A DNA stretch of 64,000 nt, taken from the NCBI RefSeq assembly GCF_013394385.1, contig NZ_AP022834.1, positions 1,364,001 to 1,428,000 of the forward strand, written 5' to 3'. Below, piece after piece: positions 36,249 to 46,197 of this stretch. Within the stretch, counting starts at the first letter, position 1. Every line of letters begins with the position of its first letter. The position numbers were made by a program, and so were the translations under genes. This DNA is from Kocuria sp. TGY1127_2 (lineage in GTDB: Bacteria > Actinomycetota > Actinomycetes > Actinomycetales > Micrococcaceae). Under the pieces are notes generated by a model. The model had not been told where the DNA came from and made no database searches. It saw only the letters and a list, made by a program, of their open reading frames with translations.

Positions 36249-38231
36249 ATGGCAAACCCGGCAAGCTATAGGCCTGCCTCGGGCGAGATCCCCACCCAGC
36301 CGGGTGTGTATCGCTTCCGGGACGAGTTCGGACGTGTGATTTACGTCGGCAAGGCCAAAAATCTACGAAACCGCCTGAACTCTTATTTCCAACGTCCTCA
36401 ACAGCTCCCGCCCAAGACCTATGCCATGGTGCATACCGGAGCGAGCGTCGAGTGGACTGTTGTCGGCTCCGAAATGGAATCGCTCCAGCTGGAATACACA
36501 TGGATCAAGCAGTACACGCCGCGATTCAACATCATGTACCGGGACGACAAATCCTATCCTTACCTTGCCGTCTCCATGGGGGATCGTTTTCCGCGCGCCC
36601 AAGTTATGCGCGGGGCCAAGAAAAAGGGCACACGTTACTTCGGCCCGTTTTCACAGGCCTGGGCAATCCGAGAAACCCTGGACTCTTTGTTGCGGGTATT
36701 TCCCGTTCGAACCTGTACCAGGGCCGTTTTCAAACGCGCCGAGCTTGCGGACAGGCCCTGCTTGCTGGGTTACATTGATAAGTGTTCGGCCCCTTGCGTC
36801 GGTCGCATCAGCGAAGAGGACCACAAGGATTTGGCCGATCAGTTGTGCAAATTCATGGCGGGGGATTCCGAGAAGTACATCAAGAAACTCGCCACCGACA
36901 TGCAGAAATCCGCGGAGAACATGGAGTTTGAGCACGCTGCGAAATTGCGGGACGACATCGAAGCTCTTCGCAAGGCTTTCGAACGAAACGCCGTCGTGCT
37001 CTCCGATTCCGTGGACGCTGATCTGTTTGCGTTCCACGAGGATGAGCTCGAAGCCGCCGCTCAGGTTTTCCACGTACGCGGTGGCCGAATCCGAGGTCAG
37101 CGCGGGTGGATCGTGGAACGAGTCGAAGACCTGTCGGCTCCCGAAATGGTTGAACAGCTGCTGCAACAGGTCTACGGAGAGTCGGCCGTGACCATGGCGA
37201 GCGCGCCGGATGACGCGGAACTCAATCTCAACGAAATTCCCCGGAACGTCCTCGTCCCGGTCATGCCGGAAAACGCCGAGCAACTTCAGGAGTGGTTGTC
37301 CGGCCTCAGAGGAAGCAAAGTAACCATCTCGGTGCCCCAGCGTGGAGAGCGTGTCCAGTTGATGGGGACCGTGGCGGACAATGCGAAGCAAGCACTGACC
37401 TTGCACAAATCTCGGCGGGCCGGAGACCTCACCACACGCAGCGCGTCGTTGCAGGAGTTGCAGGAAGCACTCGACCTGCCCGATCCGCTCATGCGCATCG
37501 AGTGCTACGACATCTCGCACGTCCAGGGCACCAATGTCGTGGCTTCGATGGTGGTTTTCGAAGACGGCCTTCCCCGCAAATCGGATTACAGAAAATTCTC
37601 GATTCGCGGAGATGCGGCACGAGACGATACGGCCTCGATGTACGACGTCATATCGCGACGCTTCAAGCGGCACCTTGCGGATCAGGAAGCACGTCAGCAT
37701 TCGCCCCAGGCTTCGGGCGAGGTGGATAGTGGGACCGAAAAAGAGCCGGCGAAGTTTGCCTACCCGCCCAATCTGGTGGTTGTCGACGGTGGACCGCCGC
37801 AGGTGGCCGCGGCCCAGCAAGCCCTCGATGATCTTGGGATCACCGATGTCTACGTCGTAGGGCTAGCTAAAAGACTCGAAGAGATTTGGGTTCCGGAGGA
37901 CGAATTCCCGGTGATCCTGCCGAGGTCTTCTCATGGGTTGTTCTTGCTGCAAAGACTTCGCGATGAGGCCCACCGTTTCGCCATCACGTTCCACCGAACC
38001 AAGCGCGGCAAAGCCATGCTTGTCTCCGCCCTGGACGGCGTCGAAGGCCTGGGCAAGGCAAAACGAGAAGCTCTGATTGCGGAATTCGGGTCGCTCAAGG
38101 CGATACGGGAGGCCACGGCCGAGGACCTGACGCGCGCCAAAGGGATCGGCCCCCAGCTCGCCGAGAAAATACGAGCCCACTTGTCCACAGATTCCGAGGA
38201 ATCCGGGGAAAGCAGCGAGACATCCGGGTAG
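36249..38231 (+). CDS. uvrC: Excinuclease ABC subunit C
   Basis: UvrC makes both incisions during nucleotide excision repair. The 660-residue protein begins with the GIY-YIG nuclease domain (QPGVYRFRDEFGRVIYVGKAKNLRNR), continues with the UVR domain that binds UvrB (MEFEHAAKLRDDIEAL), an RNase H-like domain (IECYDISHVQGTNVVASMVVFEDG, NLVVVDGGPPQ) and a C-terminal helix-hairpin-helix (VEGLGKAKREALIAEFGSL). The start is ATG 36249 after AAGGAGG. It is in the usual actinobacterial order uvrC-rapZ-yvcK-whiA. Confidence 0.97.
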   Translation: MANPASYRPASGEIPTQPGVYRFRDEFGRVIYVGKAKNLRNRLNSYFQRPQQLPPKTYAMVHTGASVEWTVVGSEMESLQLEYTWIKQYTPRFNIMYRDDKSYPYLAVSMGDRFPRAQVMRGAKKKGTRYFGPFSQAWAIRETLDSLLRVFPVRTCTRAVFKRAELADRPCLLGYIDKCSAPCVGRISEEDHKDLADQLCKFMAGDSEKYIKKLATDMQKSAENMEFEHAAKLRDDIEALRKAFERNAVVLSDSVDADLFAFHEDELEAAAQVFHVRGGRIRGQRGWIVERVEDLSAPEMVEQLLQQVYGESAVTMASAPDDAELNLNEIPRNVLVPVMPENAEQLQEWLSGLRGSKVTISVPQRGERVQLMGTVADNAKQALTLHKSRRAGDLTTRSASLQELQEALDLPDPLMRIECYDISHVQGTNVVASMVVFEDGLPRKSDYRKFSIRGDAARDDTASMYDVISRRFKRHLADQEARQHSPQASGEVDSGTEKEPAKFAYPPNLVVVDGGPPQVAAAQQALDDLGITDVYVVGLAKRLEEIWVPEDEFPVILPRSSHGLFLLQRLRDEAHRFAITFHRTKRGKAMLVSALDGVEGLGKAKREALIAEFGSLKAIREATAEDLTRAKGIGPQLAEKIRAHLSTDSEESGESSETSG

Positions 38232-38322
38232 TCTGGACTTGTACCACGCTTCGCTGGGGTGCGCGGTCGAGCGCACCCTTGGGCGGGCATTTTTGATTCG
38301 TCGCGACTCCGGGAGCTCTCCA

Positions 38323-39240
38323 GTGACCCAAGAGAATCCATCGTTCAATCCTGAGGACTTGACGCCTGAGAAGCCTGAGCAGACGGAAATGCTGGTCATT
38401 ACCGGTATCTCTGGCGCTGGTCGTTCAACGGCGGCTCACACCCTCGAAGACGCGGGTTGGTACGTTGTGGACAATATTCCGCCGAACTTGCTGGGACCAC
38501 TCGTGGATCTCGTTGCTCGTGCTCCGCAGTCGATGCCCAAGTTGGCCGTCATCATCGACATTCGTGGCAAGGCTCTGTTCGCGGATTTCAAAGAAGCTCT
38601 GGACGTGCTGCAGAATGCGCCGGTGGAATTCACCATGCTGTTCCTGGACGCTTCGGACGCGGCCATTATCGCCCGGTACGAGGCGCAACGCCGTCCGCAC
38701 CCCCTGCAAGGAAACGGGCGCATCCTGGAGGGTATCCAGGCCGAACGTGACTTGCTCTCGGATCTGAAGAAGCGTGCGGATGTCGTGTTGGATACAACGG
38801 GCTACAACGTCCACGAGCTCTCCCACGTGATCTCGCAGACGTATTCGATGGAAGGTCCGTCGGTCGTCAATATCACGGTCATGAGTTTCGGTTTCAAATA
38901 CGGTGTTCCCGCGGACGCGAATTTCGTCGCTGATGTCCGTTTCATCCCTAACCCCCATTGGATACCCGATTTGAGACCGCACACGGGACAAGACGAACCG
39001 GTGCGCAAATTCGTTCTGGGCCATGACGGAGCGAAAAAATTCGTGGACCTGTACGTTGACTCCCTGACACCCGTAATCGATGGGTATCGCACCGAGAATA
39101 AGCATTATGCGACCATCGCGATCGGTTGCACGGGCGGCAAGCACCGTTCAGTGGCTGTCAGTGAAGAAATTGCGCGCCGACTCGGAACACTGGATAACGT
39201 GACAGTCAACGTCCAACACCGCGATTTGGGTCGCGAATAG
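38323..39240 (+). CDS. rapZ: RNase adapter RapZ/YvcJ-type nucleotide-binding protein
   Basis: A P-loop protein of about 305 residues. In E. coli RapZ directs RNase E to a small RNA; the role in actinobacteria is less clear. Walker A reads TGISGAGRSTAA, with Arg in place of the usual Lys, a change I recall in other actinobacterial homologues. The C-terminal domain has the conserved SFGFKYGVPADANFVADVRF and the IGCTGGKHRSVA phosphate loop. The start is GTG 38323 after GGGAG; the open frame 28 residues further upstream lacks a ribosome-binding site. Confidence 0.94.
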   Translation: MTQENPSFNPEDLTPEKPEQTEMLVITGISGAGRSTAAHTLEDAGWYVVDNIPPNLLGPLVDLVARAPQSMPKLAVIIDIRGKALFADFKEALDVLQNAPVEFTMLFLDASDAAIIARYEAQRRPHPLQGNGRILEGIQAERDLLSDLKKRADVVLDTTGYNVHELSHVISQTYSMEGPSVVNITVMSFGFKYGVPADANFVADVRFIPNPHWIPDLRPHTGQDEPVRKFVLGHDGAKKFVDLYVDSLTPVIDGYRTENKHYATIAIGCTGGKHRSVAVSEEIARRLGTLDNVTVNVQHRDLGRE

Positions 39241-39249
39241 GAGCCCGCA

Positions 39250-40275
39250 ATGACACGTTCTCGTCACCGTCCGGACCGGAGAATCCCCGGCTCTCGGCAT
39301 TCACCCAAGGTAGTTGCCCTGGGCGGTGGGCACGGTCTGTACGCTTCCTTGAGCGCTCTGCGCCTCGTCACTCCGCACATCACTGCCGTCGTGACAGTGG
39401 CCGATGACGGAGGCTCCTCGGGCCGGCTGAGGGAACAATTTAACGTCTTGCCACCGGGCGACCTGCGTATGGCGTTGTCGGCTCTCTGTGATGATTCGGA
39501 ATGGGGCCATCTGTGGCGAGAAGCGATCCAACATAGATTCTCGGCACTGCCCGACGCCCCACGAGAGATCGATGGGCACGCGATGGGCAACCTTCTGCTC
39601 GTCAGCCTGTGGCAACTGTTGGGGGACCCGGTAGCCGGTTTGGAGTGGGCCTCACGTCTCCTCGAAGCGCGGGGGCGTGTATTGCCGATGGCATTGGATC
39701 CACTCGTGATCTCGGGGGACGCCATTACTGGCGACGGGGTCCGTGAGCGACTGGTCGGGCAGGCCAAGCTTGCGAAGGCCGAACGCGTGGAGAATTTGAG
39801 CTTGGAGCCTCTCGACGCACGAGTCTGCGAAGAATCGGTTAGAGCCATCATGGATGCCGACTGGGTGATTTTGGGTCCGGGATCCTGGTTTACTTCTGTG
39901 ATTCCGCACCTGCTACTGCGCGAGAGCCGAAAAGCCCTGTGCGAGACTTCCGCGAAGATCTGCGTATCTATGAATTTGGGCCTCGAAGAGAAGGAAACCG
40001 CGGGTCTTGGGGCTACGGGTCACCTCGAAGCTCTCGAAAGGTACGCCCCGGAGCTCAGCATCGATGCAGTCATCGCGGATCCCAGTTCTATTCAAGAGAA
40101 ACAACTTTTCGAACAGGCCGTCTCCGAAAGAAACGCAAAACTCGTGTGGAACCGCCTGCGGGCTCGACGAAAGGAAAACCTGCACAACCCTCTGAGACTT
40201 GCGGCAGCCTACCAAGAGGCCATGCGGGTTCCGGACAACTCCTTCGGCGTGGAACCTGACGCGCCGAGCGTGTAA
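39250..40275 (+). CDS. yvcK: YvcK/CofD-like protein
   Basis: A 341-residue CofD-fold protein of the YvcK group. In Bacillus and mycobacteria these are needed for cell-wall synthesis on gluconeogenic carbon and bind UDP-sugars. The core has VVALGGGHGLYASLSAL, TVADDGGSSGRLREQ, PPGDLRMALSALC and the VILGPGSWFTSVIPHLL block. It starts nine bases after rapZ with AGGAG upstream and precedes whiA by 74 bp, the standard cluster. Confidence 0.95.
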   Translation: MTRSRHRPDRRIPGSRHSPKVVALGGGHGLYASLSALRLVTPHITAVVTVADDGGSSGRLREQFNVLPPGDLRMALSALCDDSEWGHLWREAIQHRFSALPDAPREIDGHAMGNLLLVSLWQLLGDPVAGLEWASRLLEARGRVLPMALDPLVISGDAITGDGVRERLVGQAKLAKAERVENLSLEPLDARVCEESVRAIMDADWVILGPGSWFTSVIPHLLLRESRKALCETSAKICVSMNLGLEEKETAGLGATGHLEALERYAPELSIDAVIADPSSIQEKQLFEQAVSERNAKLVWNRLRARRKENLHNPLRLAAAYQEAMRVPDNSFGVEPDAPSV

Positions 40276-40349
40276 TCTCGCGTAGTGACCCAAAGCCCCT
40301 GCGAGGGCGTGGTCACCGCTCCAAAACATCCAGCCTGGAGGAATACTGA

Positions 40350-41324
40350 ATGGCCCTGACGGCTCTCGTAAAAGACGAATTGGCGAAGCTCGAGGTTCCG
40401 AAGTCCTCGACCCGCCGGGCCGAGGTGGCGACCGTGTTGCGTTTTGCAGGCGGACTGCACCTCGTTTCAGGCCAGATCGTCATCGAAGCCGAGTTGGATC
40501 ACCGTGCAGCGGCGCAGCGCGTCCAGACCGCGATCGAGGAACTCTACGGACACCGCTGCGAATTGATGACGGTTTCGGGCGGAGCTCTCAAGCGGGGCGG
40601 ACATTACATGCTTCGCGTCCAGCGCGGAGGCGAGGCCCTCGCACGCCAGACCGGGTTGTTGGACACACGAGGTCGACCCGTTCGCGGCCTGCCTCCCACG
40701 GTCGTCAACGGTTCCTTGGCCGATTCGGAGGCCGTGATGCGTGGAGCATTCCTTGCGCATGGTTCCCTGACCGAACCCGGTCGATCGTCCGCTATGGAAT
40801 TTACGTGTCCCGGCCCGGAAGCGGCCCTGGCTCTCGTCGGCTCGGCACGTCGCCTCGATATCTTCGCCAAAGCCAGAGAAGTCCGCGGCGCGGATCGAGT
40901 GGTGGTGCGCGACGGTGAAACCATCGGGCAGCTACTGCGTCGTATGGGTGCTAGCGATGTCCTCTCGCAGTGGCAGGACCGGAGAACGCACCGAGAAGTA
41001 CGGGCCACGGCCAACCGATTGGCTAATTTTGACGATGCCAACCTTAGGCGTTCGGCCCAGGCGGCCGTCGCGGCGGGCGCCCGAGTCGAACGGGCATTGG
41101 AAATATTGGGTGACGACGTCCCAGAACATCTTCACTACGCCGGTCAGCTCAGGCTGGCCCACCGCCACGCGAGCCTTGACGAACTAGGTCGTCTCGCGGA
41201 TCCGCCCCTGACCAAGGACGCAATCGCTGGCCGCATCCGCCGGCTCCTGGCCATGGCGGACAAACAAGCTTCGGCCGAAGGTATTCCGGGTACAGATACC
41301 GCACCCCAGGGGAGCTCTCGCTAG
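40350..41324 (+). CDS. whiA: DNA-binding protein WhiA
   Basis: WhiA is an actinobacterial (and more widely Gram-positive) regulator; in Streptomyces it works with WhiB to start sporulation septation. It is 324 residues. The N-terminal part is the LAGLIDADG-homing-endonuclease-like fold without catalytic residues ([32 protein letters not shown]). The C-terminal helix-turn-helix includes [34 protein letters not shown]. It starts at ATG 40350 with GGAGG upstream. A strong terminator follows at 41426. Confidence 0.96.
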   Translation: MALTALVKDELAKLEVPKSSTRRAEVATVLRFAGGLHLVSGQIVIEAELDHRAAAQRVQTAIEELYGHRCELMTVSGGALKRGGHYMLRVQRGGEALARQTGLLDTRGRPVRGLPPTVVNGSLADSEAVMRGAFLAHGSLTEPGRSSAMEFTCPGPEAALALVGSARRLDIFAKAREVRGADRVVVRDGETIGQLLRRMGASDVLSQWQDRRTHREVRATANRLANFDDANLRRSAQAAVAAGARVERALEILGDDVPEHLHYAGQLRLAHRHASLDELGRLADPPLTKDAIAGRIRRLLAMADKQASAEGIPGTDTAPQGSSR

Positions 41325-41425
41325 CCCGTTCGCGCCGACGATACCGACGAAGCGCACATCCGAACTCACCGTCTCGTCAGCTGATAGCGCAAATTAGCCA
41401 CATATTCCCACAAAAGACCACGAAG

Positions 41426-41458
41426 AGGCCCGCGATGAAGCGACATCTCGGGCCTTTC
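41426..41458 (+). terminator. Intrinsic terminator after whiA
   Basis: AGGCCCG-C-GATG pairs with CATC-T-CGGGCCT around a six-base loop and is followed by TTC. It lies about 100 bp after whiA and separates it from gap. The rest of the gap (41459-41693) is an AT-richer leader with possible -10 sequences (TAAACT at 41549) but no clear -35. Confidence 0.7.
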
Positions 41459-41693
41459 GCATGTCCCAACTATTGATATTTCGTGCGAAGGCGTGGGTGC
41501 ATTTGGAAATTTTTCCGCAAAACACACCCAAACACACATAAAATCACGTAAACTAATAACAGAACCGAACGGAACGCGTTGACGAGGAGTTCCACGAGTC
41601 GCGGAAACCTGACGGCGCGCCAGTTCGGCGGGATGGACTCCATACGGAGCCGCCCTCAACGATAAACACTCAAACTGAGGAGTTTGATCACAA

Positions 41694-42698
41694 GTGACTG
41701 TACGTATTGGTATCAATGGTTTTGGTCGTATCGGCCGCAACTTCTTCCGCGCCGTCCGTGAGCAGGGCGAGAACATCGAGATCGTTGCTGTCAACGACTT
41801 GACCAGCCCTGAAACCCTTGCTCACCTCCTCAAGTACGACTCCATCCTTGGGCCGTTGAAGGCTGAGGTGGAGGTCAAGGACGGAAGCATCTTCGTCGAC
41901 GGCAAGAAGCTCGAGGTCCTTTCCGAAAAGAACCCTGCTGACCTTCCGTGGAAGGACCTCGGTATCGACATCGTTCTTGAGTCGACCGGTCTGTTCACCG
42001 ATGGTGAGAAGGCAAAGGCTCACCTCGAGGCCGGCGCCAAGAAGGTCGTTATCTCCGCACCAGGCACCAACCTGGACGGCACCTTCGTCATGGGTGTGAA
42101 CGATGACACCTACGACAACGACACCCAGCATGTCGTGTCGAATGCTTCCTGCACCACCAACTGCTTGGCACCGCTGGCCAAGGTTCTGGATCAGAACTTC
42201 GGTATCAAAGCCGGACTCATGACCACCATCCACTCCTACACAGCTGACCAGCGTTTGCAGGACGCCCCACACAAGGACCTGCGTCGTGCTCGCGCCGCGG
42301 CCGTCAACATGATCCCGACCTCGACCGGTGCCGCTCGTACCGTAGGCAAGGTCTACGAACCGGTTGCCGGCAAGCTGGACGGCATGGCCTTCCGCGTTCC
42401 TACCATCACTGGCTCGATCGTTGATCTTTCGCTGTCTTTCGAGAAGGACGTGACCGCCGAAGAAATCAACGCGGCCGTCAAGGAAGCAGCAGAAGGCGAC
42501 TACAAGGGAATCATCAAGTACACCGAGGATCCCATCGTCTCCACGGACATCGTGGGCGAAGAGATCTCCACCGTGTTCGATGCCGAGCTCACCTCTGTCC
42601 TCAACGGTCAGGTCAAGGTCTTCGCCTGGTACGACAACGAGTGGGGTTTCACTTCCCGCACCGTGAAGTTCGTCAATAAGCTGGCTGCAGAGCTCTAA
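41694..42698 (+). CDS. gap: Glyceraldehyde-3-phosphate dehydrogenase, type I
   Basis: GapA oxidises glyceraldehyde 3-phosphate to 1,3-bisphosphoglycerate with NAD. It is 334 residues. The Rossmann start VRIGINGFGRIGRNFFRAV, the catalytic Cys in VSNASCTTNCLAPL and the His in HSYTADQ are all present. The start is GTG 41694; GAGGAG lies 11 bases upstream, slightly far. It heads the gap-pgk pair. A leader of about 230 bp without genes precedes it. Confidence 0.98.
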   Translation: MTVRIGINGFGRIGRNFFRAVREQGENIEIVAVNDLTSPETLAHLLKYDSILGPLKAEVEVKDGSIFVDGKKLEVLSEKNPADLPWKDLGIDIVLESTGLFTDGEKAKAHLEAGAKKVVISAPGTNLDGTFVMGVNDDTYDNDTQHVVSNASCTTNCLAPLAKVLDQNFGIKAGLMTTIHSYTADQRLQDAPHKDLRRARAAAVNMIPTSTGAARTVGKVYEPVAGKLDGMAFRVPTITGSIVDLSLSFEKDVTAEEINAAVKEAAEGDYKGIIKYTEDPIVSTDIVGEEISTVFDAELTSVLNGQVKVFAWYDNEWGFTSRTVKFVNKLAAEL

Positions 42699-42747
42699 GA
42701 TAGGGAATGGCTCACTTTCCCTACAACGAGGTTTGGAGAAAATCACC

Positions 42748-43971
42748 ATGGCACATGCTCTCGATGAGCTGATTGCCGATGGTGTCGAGGGCAGGCACGT
42801 TCTGGTCCGTTCGGACCTGAACGTGCCTCTCGACGGCACCACGGTGACCGACGATGGTCGAATCAAAGCGTCATTGCCGGTCCTGAAGAAATTGTCCGAA
42901 GCGGGCGCTCGGGTGATCGTGATGGCTCACCTCGGCCGACCCAAAGGCCAGGTTGACCCGCAGTATTCGCTCGCCCCTGCGGCCGCAAGGTTGGCGGAGC
43001 TAGCCGACTTCCGGGTCGCCACGGCACATGATGTTGTGGGCGACGACGCTCGTGCCAAAGCCGAGGAACAGAAAAACGGTGACATTCTCGTTATCGAGAA
43101 CGTACGCTTCGATCCTCGCGAGACAAGCAAAGACGATGCAGAGCGGGCAACATTTGCGGACGAGCTTGTTTCTCTTGCAGGCGAAAACGGCGCATACGTC
43201 GACGACGCATTCGGTGCTGTTCACCGCAAGCACGCGTCGGTCTATGACGTCGCCAAGAAACTTCCTGCCTATATGGGTGATTTGGTCAAGACGGAATTGG
43301 ATGTTCTGTCGACTTTGATCGAGAACCCGGACCGACCCTTCGTGGTGGTCATGGGAGGGTCGAAAGTTTCCGACAAACTTGCCGTTATCGACAACCTGAT
43401 CGGAAAGGCCGACGCTTTGTTGATCGGCGGTGGCATGGGTTATACCTTCGCGGCGGCTCAAGGCTACAACGTCGGCAAATCGCTCCTGGAGAAGGATCAG
43501 ATCGAGAACGTCAAGAAGTATCTCGAACGCGGCTCAGCCGAAGGCACCGAGTTCGTCTTGGCCACGGACGTGGTGTGGGCTTCAGCCTTCGCCGCCGACG
43601 CACAGAACGAGATCCGACCTATTGAATCGCTCGAAGAGGGCGAGATCGGGCCTGAGGGCTTGGGATTGGACATCGGGCCCGAAACGCAAAAGGTCTTCGC
43701 CGAATACATCAAGAAGGCCAGGACCGTATTTTGGAACGGGCCGGTTGGTGTCTTCGAGATGGAGGCTTTCGCCGGCGGCACCAAAACCGTCGCTCAGGCC
43801 CTCGCCGACTCGGATGCAATGAGCGTCATCGGCGGCGGGGACTCCGCTTCTGCTGTACGCAACCTCGGTTTCAAGGACGAGGACTTCGGGCATATTTCCA
43901 CCGGCGGTGGCGCTTCCCTCGAGTTCATCGAGGGCAAAGAGCTGCCCGGCCTCGAAGCTCTCGGAGCCTAG
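42748..43971 (+). CDS. pgk: Phosphoglycerate kinase
   Basis: Pgk makes ATP from 1,3-bisphosphoglycerate. At 407 residues it is a normal two-domain enzyme: the N-terminal RSDLNVPLDG and AHLGRPKG substrate motifs, the DDAFGAVHRKHAS block, the KVSDKLAVIDNL hinge region and the C-terminal nucleotide site GGGDSASAVRNLG. The start is ATG 42748 with GGAG nine bases upstream. It follows gap by about 50 bp and is separated from tpiA by a strong terminator. Confidence 0.98.
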   Translation: MAHALDELIADGVEGRHVLVRSDLNVPLDGTTVTDDGRIKASLPVLKKLSEAGARVIVMAHLGRPKGQVDPQYSLAPAAARLAELADFRVATAHDVVGDDARAKAEEQKNGDILVIENVRFDPRETSKDDAERATFADELVSLAGENGAYVDDAFGAVHRKHASVYDVAKKLPAYMGDLVKTELDVLSTLIENPDRPFVVVMGGSKVSDKLAVIDNLIGKADALLIGGGMGYTFAAAQGYNVGKSLLEKDQIENVKKYLERGSAEGTEFVLATDVVWASAFAADAQNEIRPIESLEEGEIGPEGLGLDIGPETQKVFAEYIKKARTVFWNGPVGVFEMEAFAGGTKTVAQALADSDAMSVIGGGDSASAVRNLGFKDEDFGHISTGGGASLEFIEGKELPGLEALGA

Positions 43972-43980
43972 CCGATCTCG

Positions 43981-44016
43981 GGCGGACCGACCACATCGTG
44001 GCCGGTCCGCCTCTTT
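43981..44016 (+). terminator. Intrinsic terminator between pgk and tpiA
   Basis: GGCGGACCG (43981-43989) pairs with CGGTCCGCC (44003-44011), extended inward by CCAC/GTGG after one mismatch, with an ATC loop. TCTTTT follows directly. Confidence 0.8.
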
Positions 44017-44101
44017 TCACTCCACGGGCTCTGTGTCACCTTCACGGTGCTGAGCCCGTTTCCTGGCATCACGGACGATGCCCCACGGAAAGGACACGAT
44101 C

Positions 44102-44917
44102 TTGACGACACAAACCAACGGTTCCTTCGACCGCACACCGCTGATTGCCGGAAACTGGAAAATGAACATGGACCACGCTGAGGGTGTTGCACTGGTGCAA
44201 AAACTCGCGTGGACTCTCGACGACGCCAACTTCGACTACGACCGGGTGGAAGTCGCGGTCTTCCCCCCGGCCACGGATCTCCGATCGGTGCAGTCGCTCG
44301 TCAATGGCGACAAACTCAAGATTGAGTACGGTGCCCAGGATCTTTCCGACCAGGATTCCGGCGCCTACACCGGCGACATCTCCGGCGCGTTCCTCAAAAA
44401 GCTCGATTGCGAATACGTTCTGGTCGGCCACTCTGAACGACGGACAATTCACCACGAGGACGACGAGCTGTGCTCCAAAAAGGTCGAGGCCGCATACCGC
44501 CACGGTCTTACCCCCATTCTCTGCGTGGGCGAGGGGCTGGACGAGCGTCAGGCCGGTAACCACGTGAACTACACGCTGGAACAGCTCCGGGGCTCCCTCA
44601 AGGGATTGTCTGCGGAAAACGCGAAGTCCGTAGTCGTAGCGTACGAACCGGTCTGGGCCATTGGCACCGGCGAGGTCGCTGGTCCGGAGGACGCCCAGGA
44701 GATGTCGGCAGCCATCCGCGCGGAGCTGGAAAAGCTGTACGATGCGGAAACTGCTGCCGCGGTCCGGATCTTGTACGGAGGTTCAGTCAAGGCTGCCAAT
44801 GCGGCGGCCACGCTCTCCGAAAAGGACGTCGACGGGGTTCTGGTCGGTGGCGCTTCCTTGAAAGCAGAGGAATTCGCGAATATCGCGCGCTTCGAGAAGC
44901 ACGTCGTCTCGGAATAG
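44102..44917 (+). CDS. tpiA: Triose-phosphate isomerase
   Basis: TpiA interconverts dihydroxyacetone phosphate and glyceraldehyde 3-phosphate. The active-site Lys is in [15 protein letters not shown], the His in [11 protein letters not shown] and the Glu in [13 protein letters not shown]; the phosphate loop is [11 protein letters not shown]. The preferred start is TTG 44102 ([15 protein letters not shown]), which has GAAAGGA at good spacing; the ATG at 44078 lies in that ribosome-binding region and is less likely. Length is 271 residues. Confidence 0.97.
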   Translation: MTTQTNGSFDRTPLIAGNWKMNMDHAEGVALVQKLAWTLDDANFDYDRVEVAVFPPATDLRSVQSLVNGDKLKIEYGAQDLSDQDSGAYTGDISGAFLKKLDCEYVLVGHSERRTIHHEDDELCSKKVEAAYRHGLTPILCVGEGLDERQAGNHVNYTLEQLRGSLKGLSAENAKSVVVAYEPVWAIGTGEVAGPEDAQEMSAAIRAELEKLYDAETAAAVRILYGGSVKAANAAATLSEKDVDGVLVGGASLKAEEFANIARFEKHVVSE

Positions 44918-44926
44918 GAACGGATA

Positions 44927-44953
44927 CGTGCGCGGCCCCGTGGGCCCCGCACG
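44927..44953 (+). terminator. Hairpin between tpiA and secG
   Basis: A 12-bp stem with one C-C mismatch (44927-44938 with 44942-44953) and a three-base loop, ten bases after the tpiA stop. It lacks a T-run. Confidence 0.45.
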
Positions 44954-45092
44954 ATCTAGGCCCTATGTGCGTCGGCCGTCTCGAACTCGGCGCGTCCTTG
45001 ACCCATGGCGTATAGTCGGGTCGGAAAAAGAAATCGTTTGGCTCCTCAACAGGAGACACCAAGCGCCCTAACGTAGGCACCGAAAGGTCGAA

Positions 45093-45341
45093 GTGGATAT
45101 TGTACGTTGGATCCTGCTTGGGATCATCGCGCTGACCAGCATCTTGACGGTCTTCTTTGTCTTGCTCAACAAGGGCAAGGGCGGCGGCCTCTCCGACATG
45201 TTCGGAGGAGGCATGACGAGCTCATTGAATTCATCCGGGGTCGCTTCCAAGAACCTCGTTCGATTGACGGTCACCACGGCCATCATTTGGGTGCTTGCGA
45301 TTATCGGATACGCTCTCTTCTTGCGCTTCACAGCCATCTAG
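45093..45341 (+). CDS. secG: Preprotein translocase subunit SecG
   Basis: SecG is the small auxiliary subunit of the SecYEG channel. It is 82 residues with two membrane segments (IVRWILLGIIALTSILTVFFVLL and VTTAIIWVLAIIGYALFL, shown in part) joined by the characteristic loop NKGKGGGLSDMFGGGMTSSLNSSGVASKN. The start is GTG 45093 after GAAAGG. It follows tpiA, as in many actinobacteria. Confidence 0.95.
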   Translation: MDIVRWILLGIIALTSILTVFFVLLNKGKGGGLSDMFGGGMTSSLNSSGVASKNLVRLTVTTAIIWVLAIIGYALFLRFTAI

Positions 45342-45370
45342 GTCGGTTCGCCGCACAGCCGGAGACTGCA

Positions 45371-45411
45371 AAGGGCCCGGTCACCACCTCAGAGGTGGTG
45401 ACCGGGCCCTT
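45371..45411. terminator. Bidirectional terminator between secG and pgl
   Basis: Perfect 19-bp arms flank a three-base loop (CAG), starting AAGGGCCCGG on one side and ending CCGGGCCCTT on the other. It lies between convergent genes and reads as a terminator on both strands. Confidence 0.85.
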
Positions 45412-45429
45412 GTTGCGGGTGCTTCCTCG

Positions 45430-46197
45430 TCAGCCTTCCGGACGCGAATCCTTAGCGATCAAGTACAGGGTTTCGGAGAGACCGCGTGCCCCTGAGGCGG
45501 GTGTTTCGGACAAGCCGTCTCGGTCGGGATCCTGATCCCGGGCCGCCCAGACTCGTTCGAACGCGTCCCTCTTGTCGGAGCCCGCAACCAGGAACCACAT
45601 TCGATCGGAATTGTTGATCATGGATCGAGTCATGCTGATTCGTTTCGGGGGAGGCTTGGGGGAGTTCTCCACCCCGACTACGCCCTCGTGCTCCAGGTGG
45701 ATTTCTTCCTTGCCGGGGAATAGCGATGCAATGTGCCCGTCAGGCCCCATTCCCAAAAGCGACAATGCAAAACGGGGGGAGCTGTGGCCCTCCTCCGCAA
45801 AACGTGACAGCTCATCCGCATAGGCCCGAGCAGCCGCATACTGATCGGCATACTCTTCCGCCGCTCCCATGACGTGCAGGTTCGACCCAGGAACAGGCCC
45901 GTTGCGGAAGAAAGCGTCGAAAACCTGCTGTGCATTGCGCTCGGGATCGCCGGATGGCAGGAACCTCTCGTCCGACCACCAGATATGCACCAAAGACCAG
46001 TCGACGGTTCCGACGAGAATGTTCTGACTCACGGCTTCCCAGATTCCCGTGCCCAGGGAACCACCTGTGATGCTGATGTGGACGACGCTGCCTTGGGCCG
46101 TCTGATCGCCGAGGCACAGGAGCAATCTTGCGGCTGCTGCCTCGGCCACCAGATCTTTCGTCGGGTACGCAACGGCGTGAGGGCGAGGATCAGGCAT
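45430..46197 (-). CDS. pgl: 6-phosphogluconolactonase
   Basis: Pgl hydrolyses 6-phosphogluconolactone, the second step of the oxidative pentose phosphate pathway. Its 255 residues contain HISITGGSLGTGIW, WWSDERFLPSGDPERN and the sugar-isomerase-like LLGMGPDGHIASLFPG motif. It is the last gene of the minus-strand tkt-tal-zwf-opcA-pgl group and overlaps the opcA 3' end by eight bases. Confidence 0.96.
   Translation of the reverse strand: MPDPRPHAVAYPTKDLVAEAAAARLLLCLGDQTAQGSVVHISITGGSLGTGIWEAVSQNILVGTVDWSLVHIWWSDERFLPSGDPERNAQQVFDAFFRNGPVPGSNLHVMGAAEEYADQYAAARAYADELSRFAEEGHSSPRFALSLLGMGPDGHIASLFPGKEEIHLEHEGVVGVENSPKPPPKRISMTRSMINNSDRMWFLVAGSDKRDAFERVWAARDQDPDRDGLSETPASGARGLSETLYLIAKDSRPEG

Noticed and set aside
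38380-38430. Arg in place of Lys in the RapZ Walker A motif as a defect
   Set aside because: I recall the same GAGR form in other actinobacterial RapZ homologues, so it looks like a lineage feature and not a broken gene.
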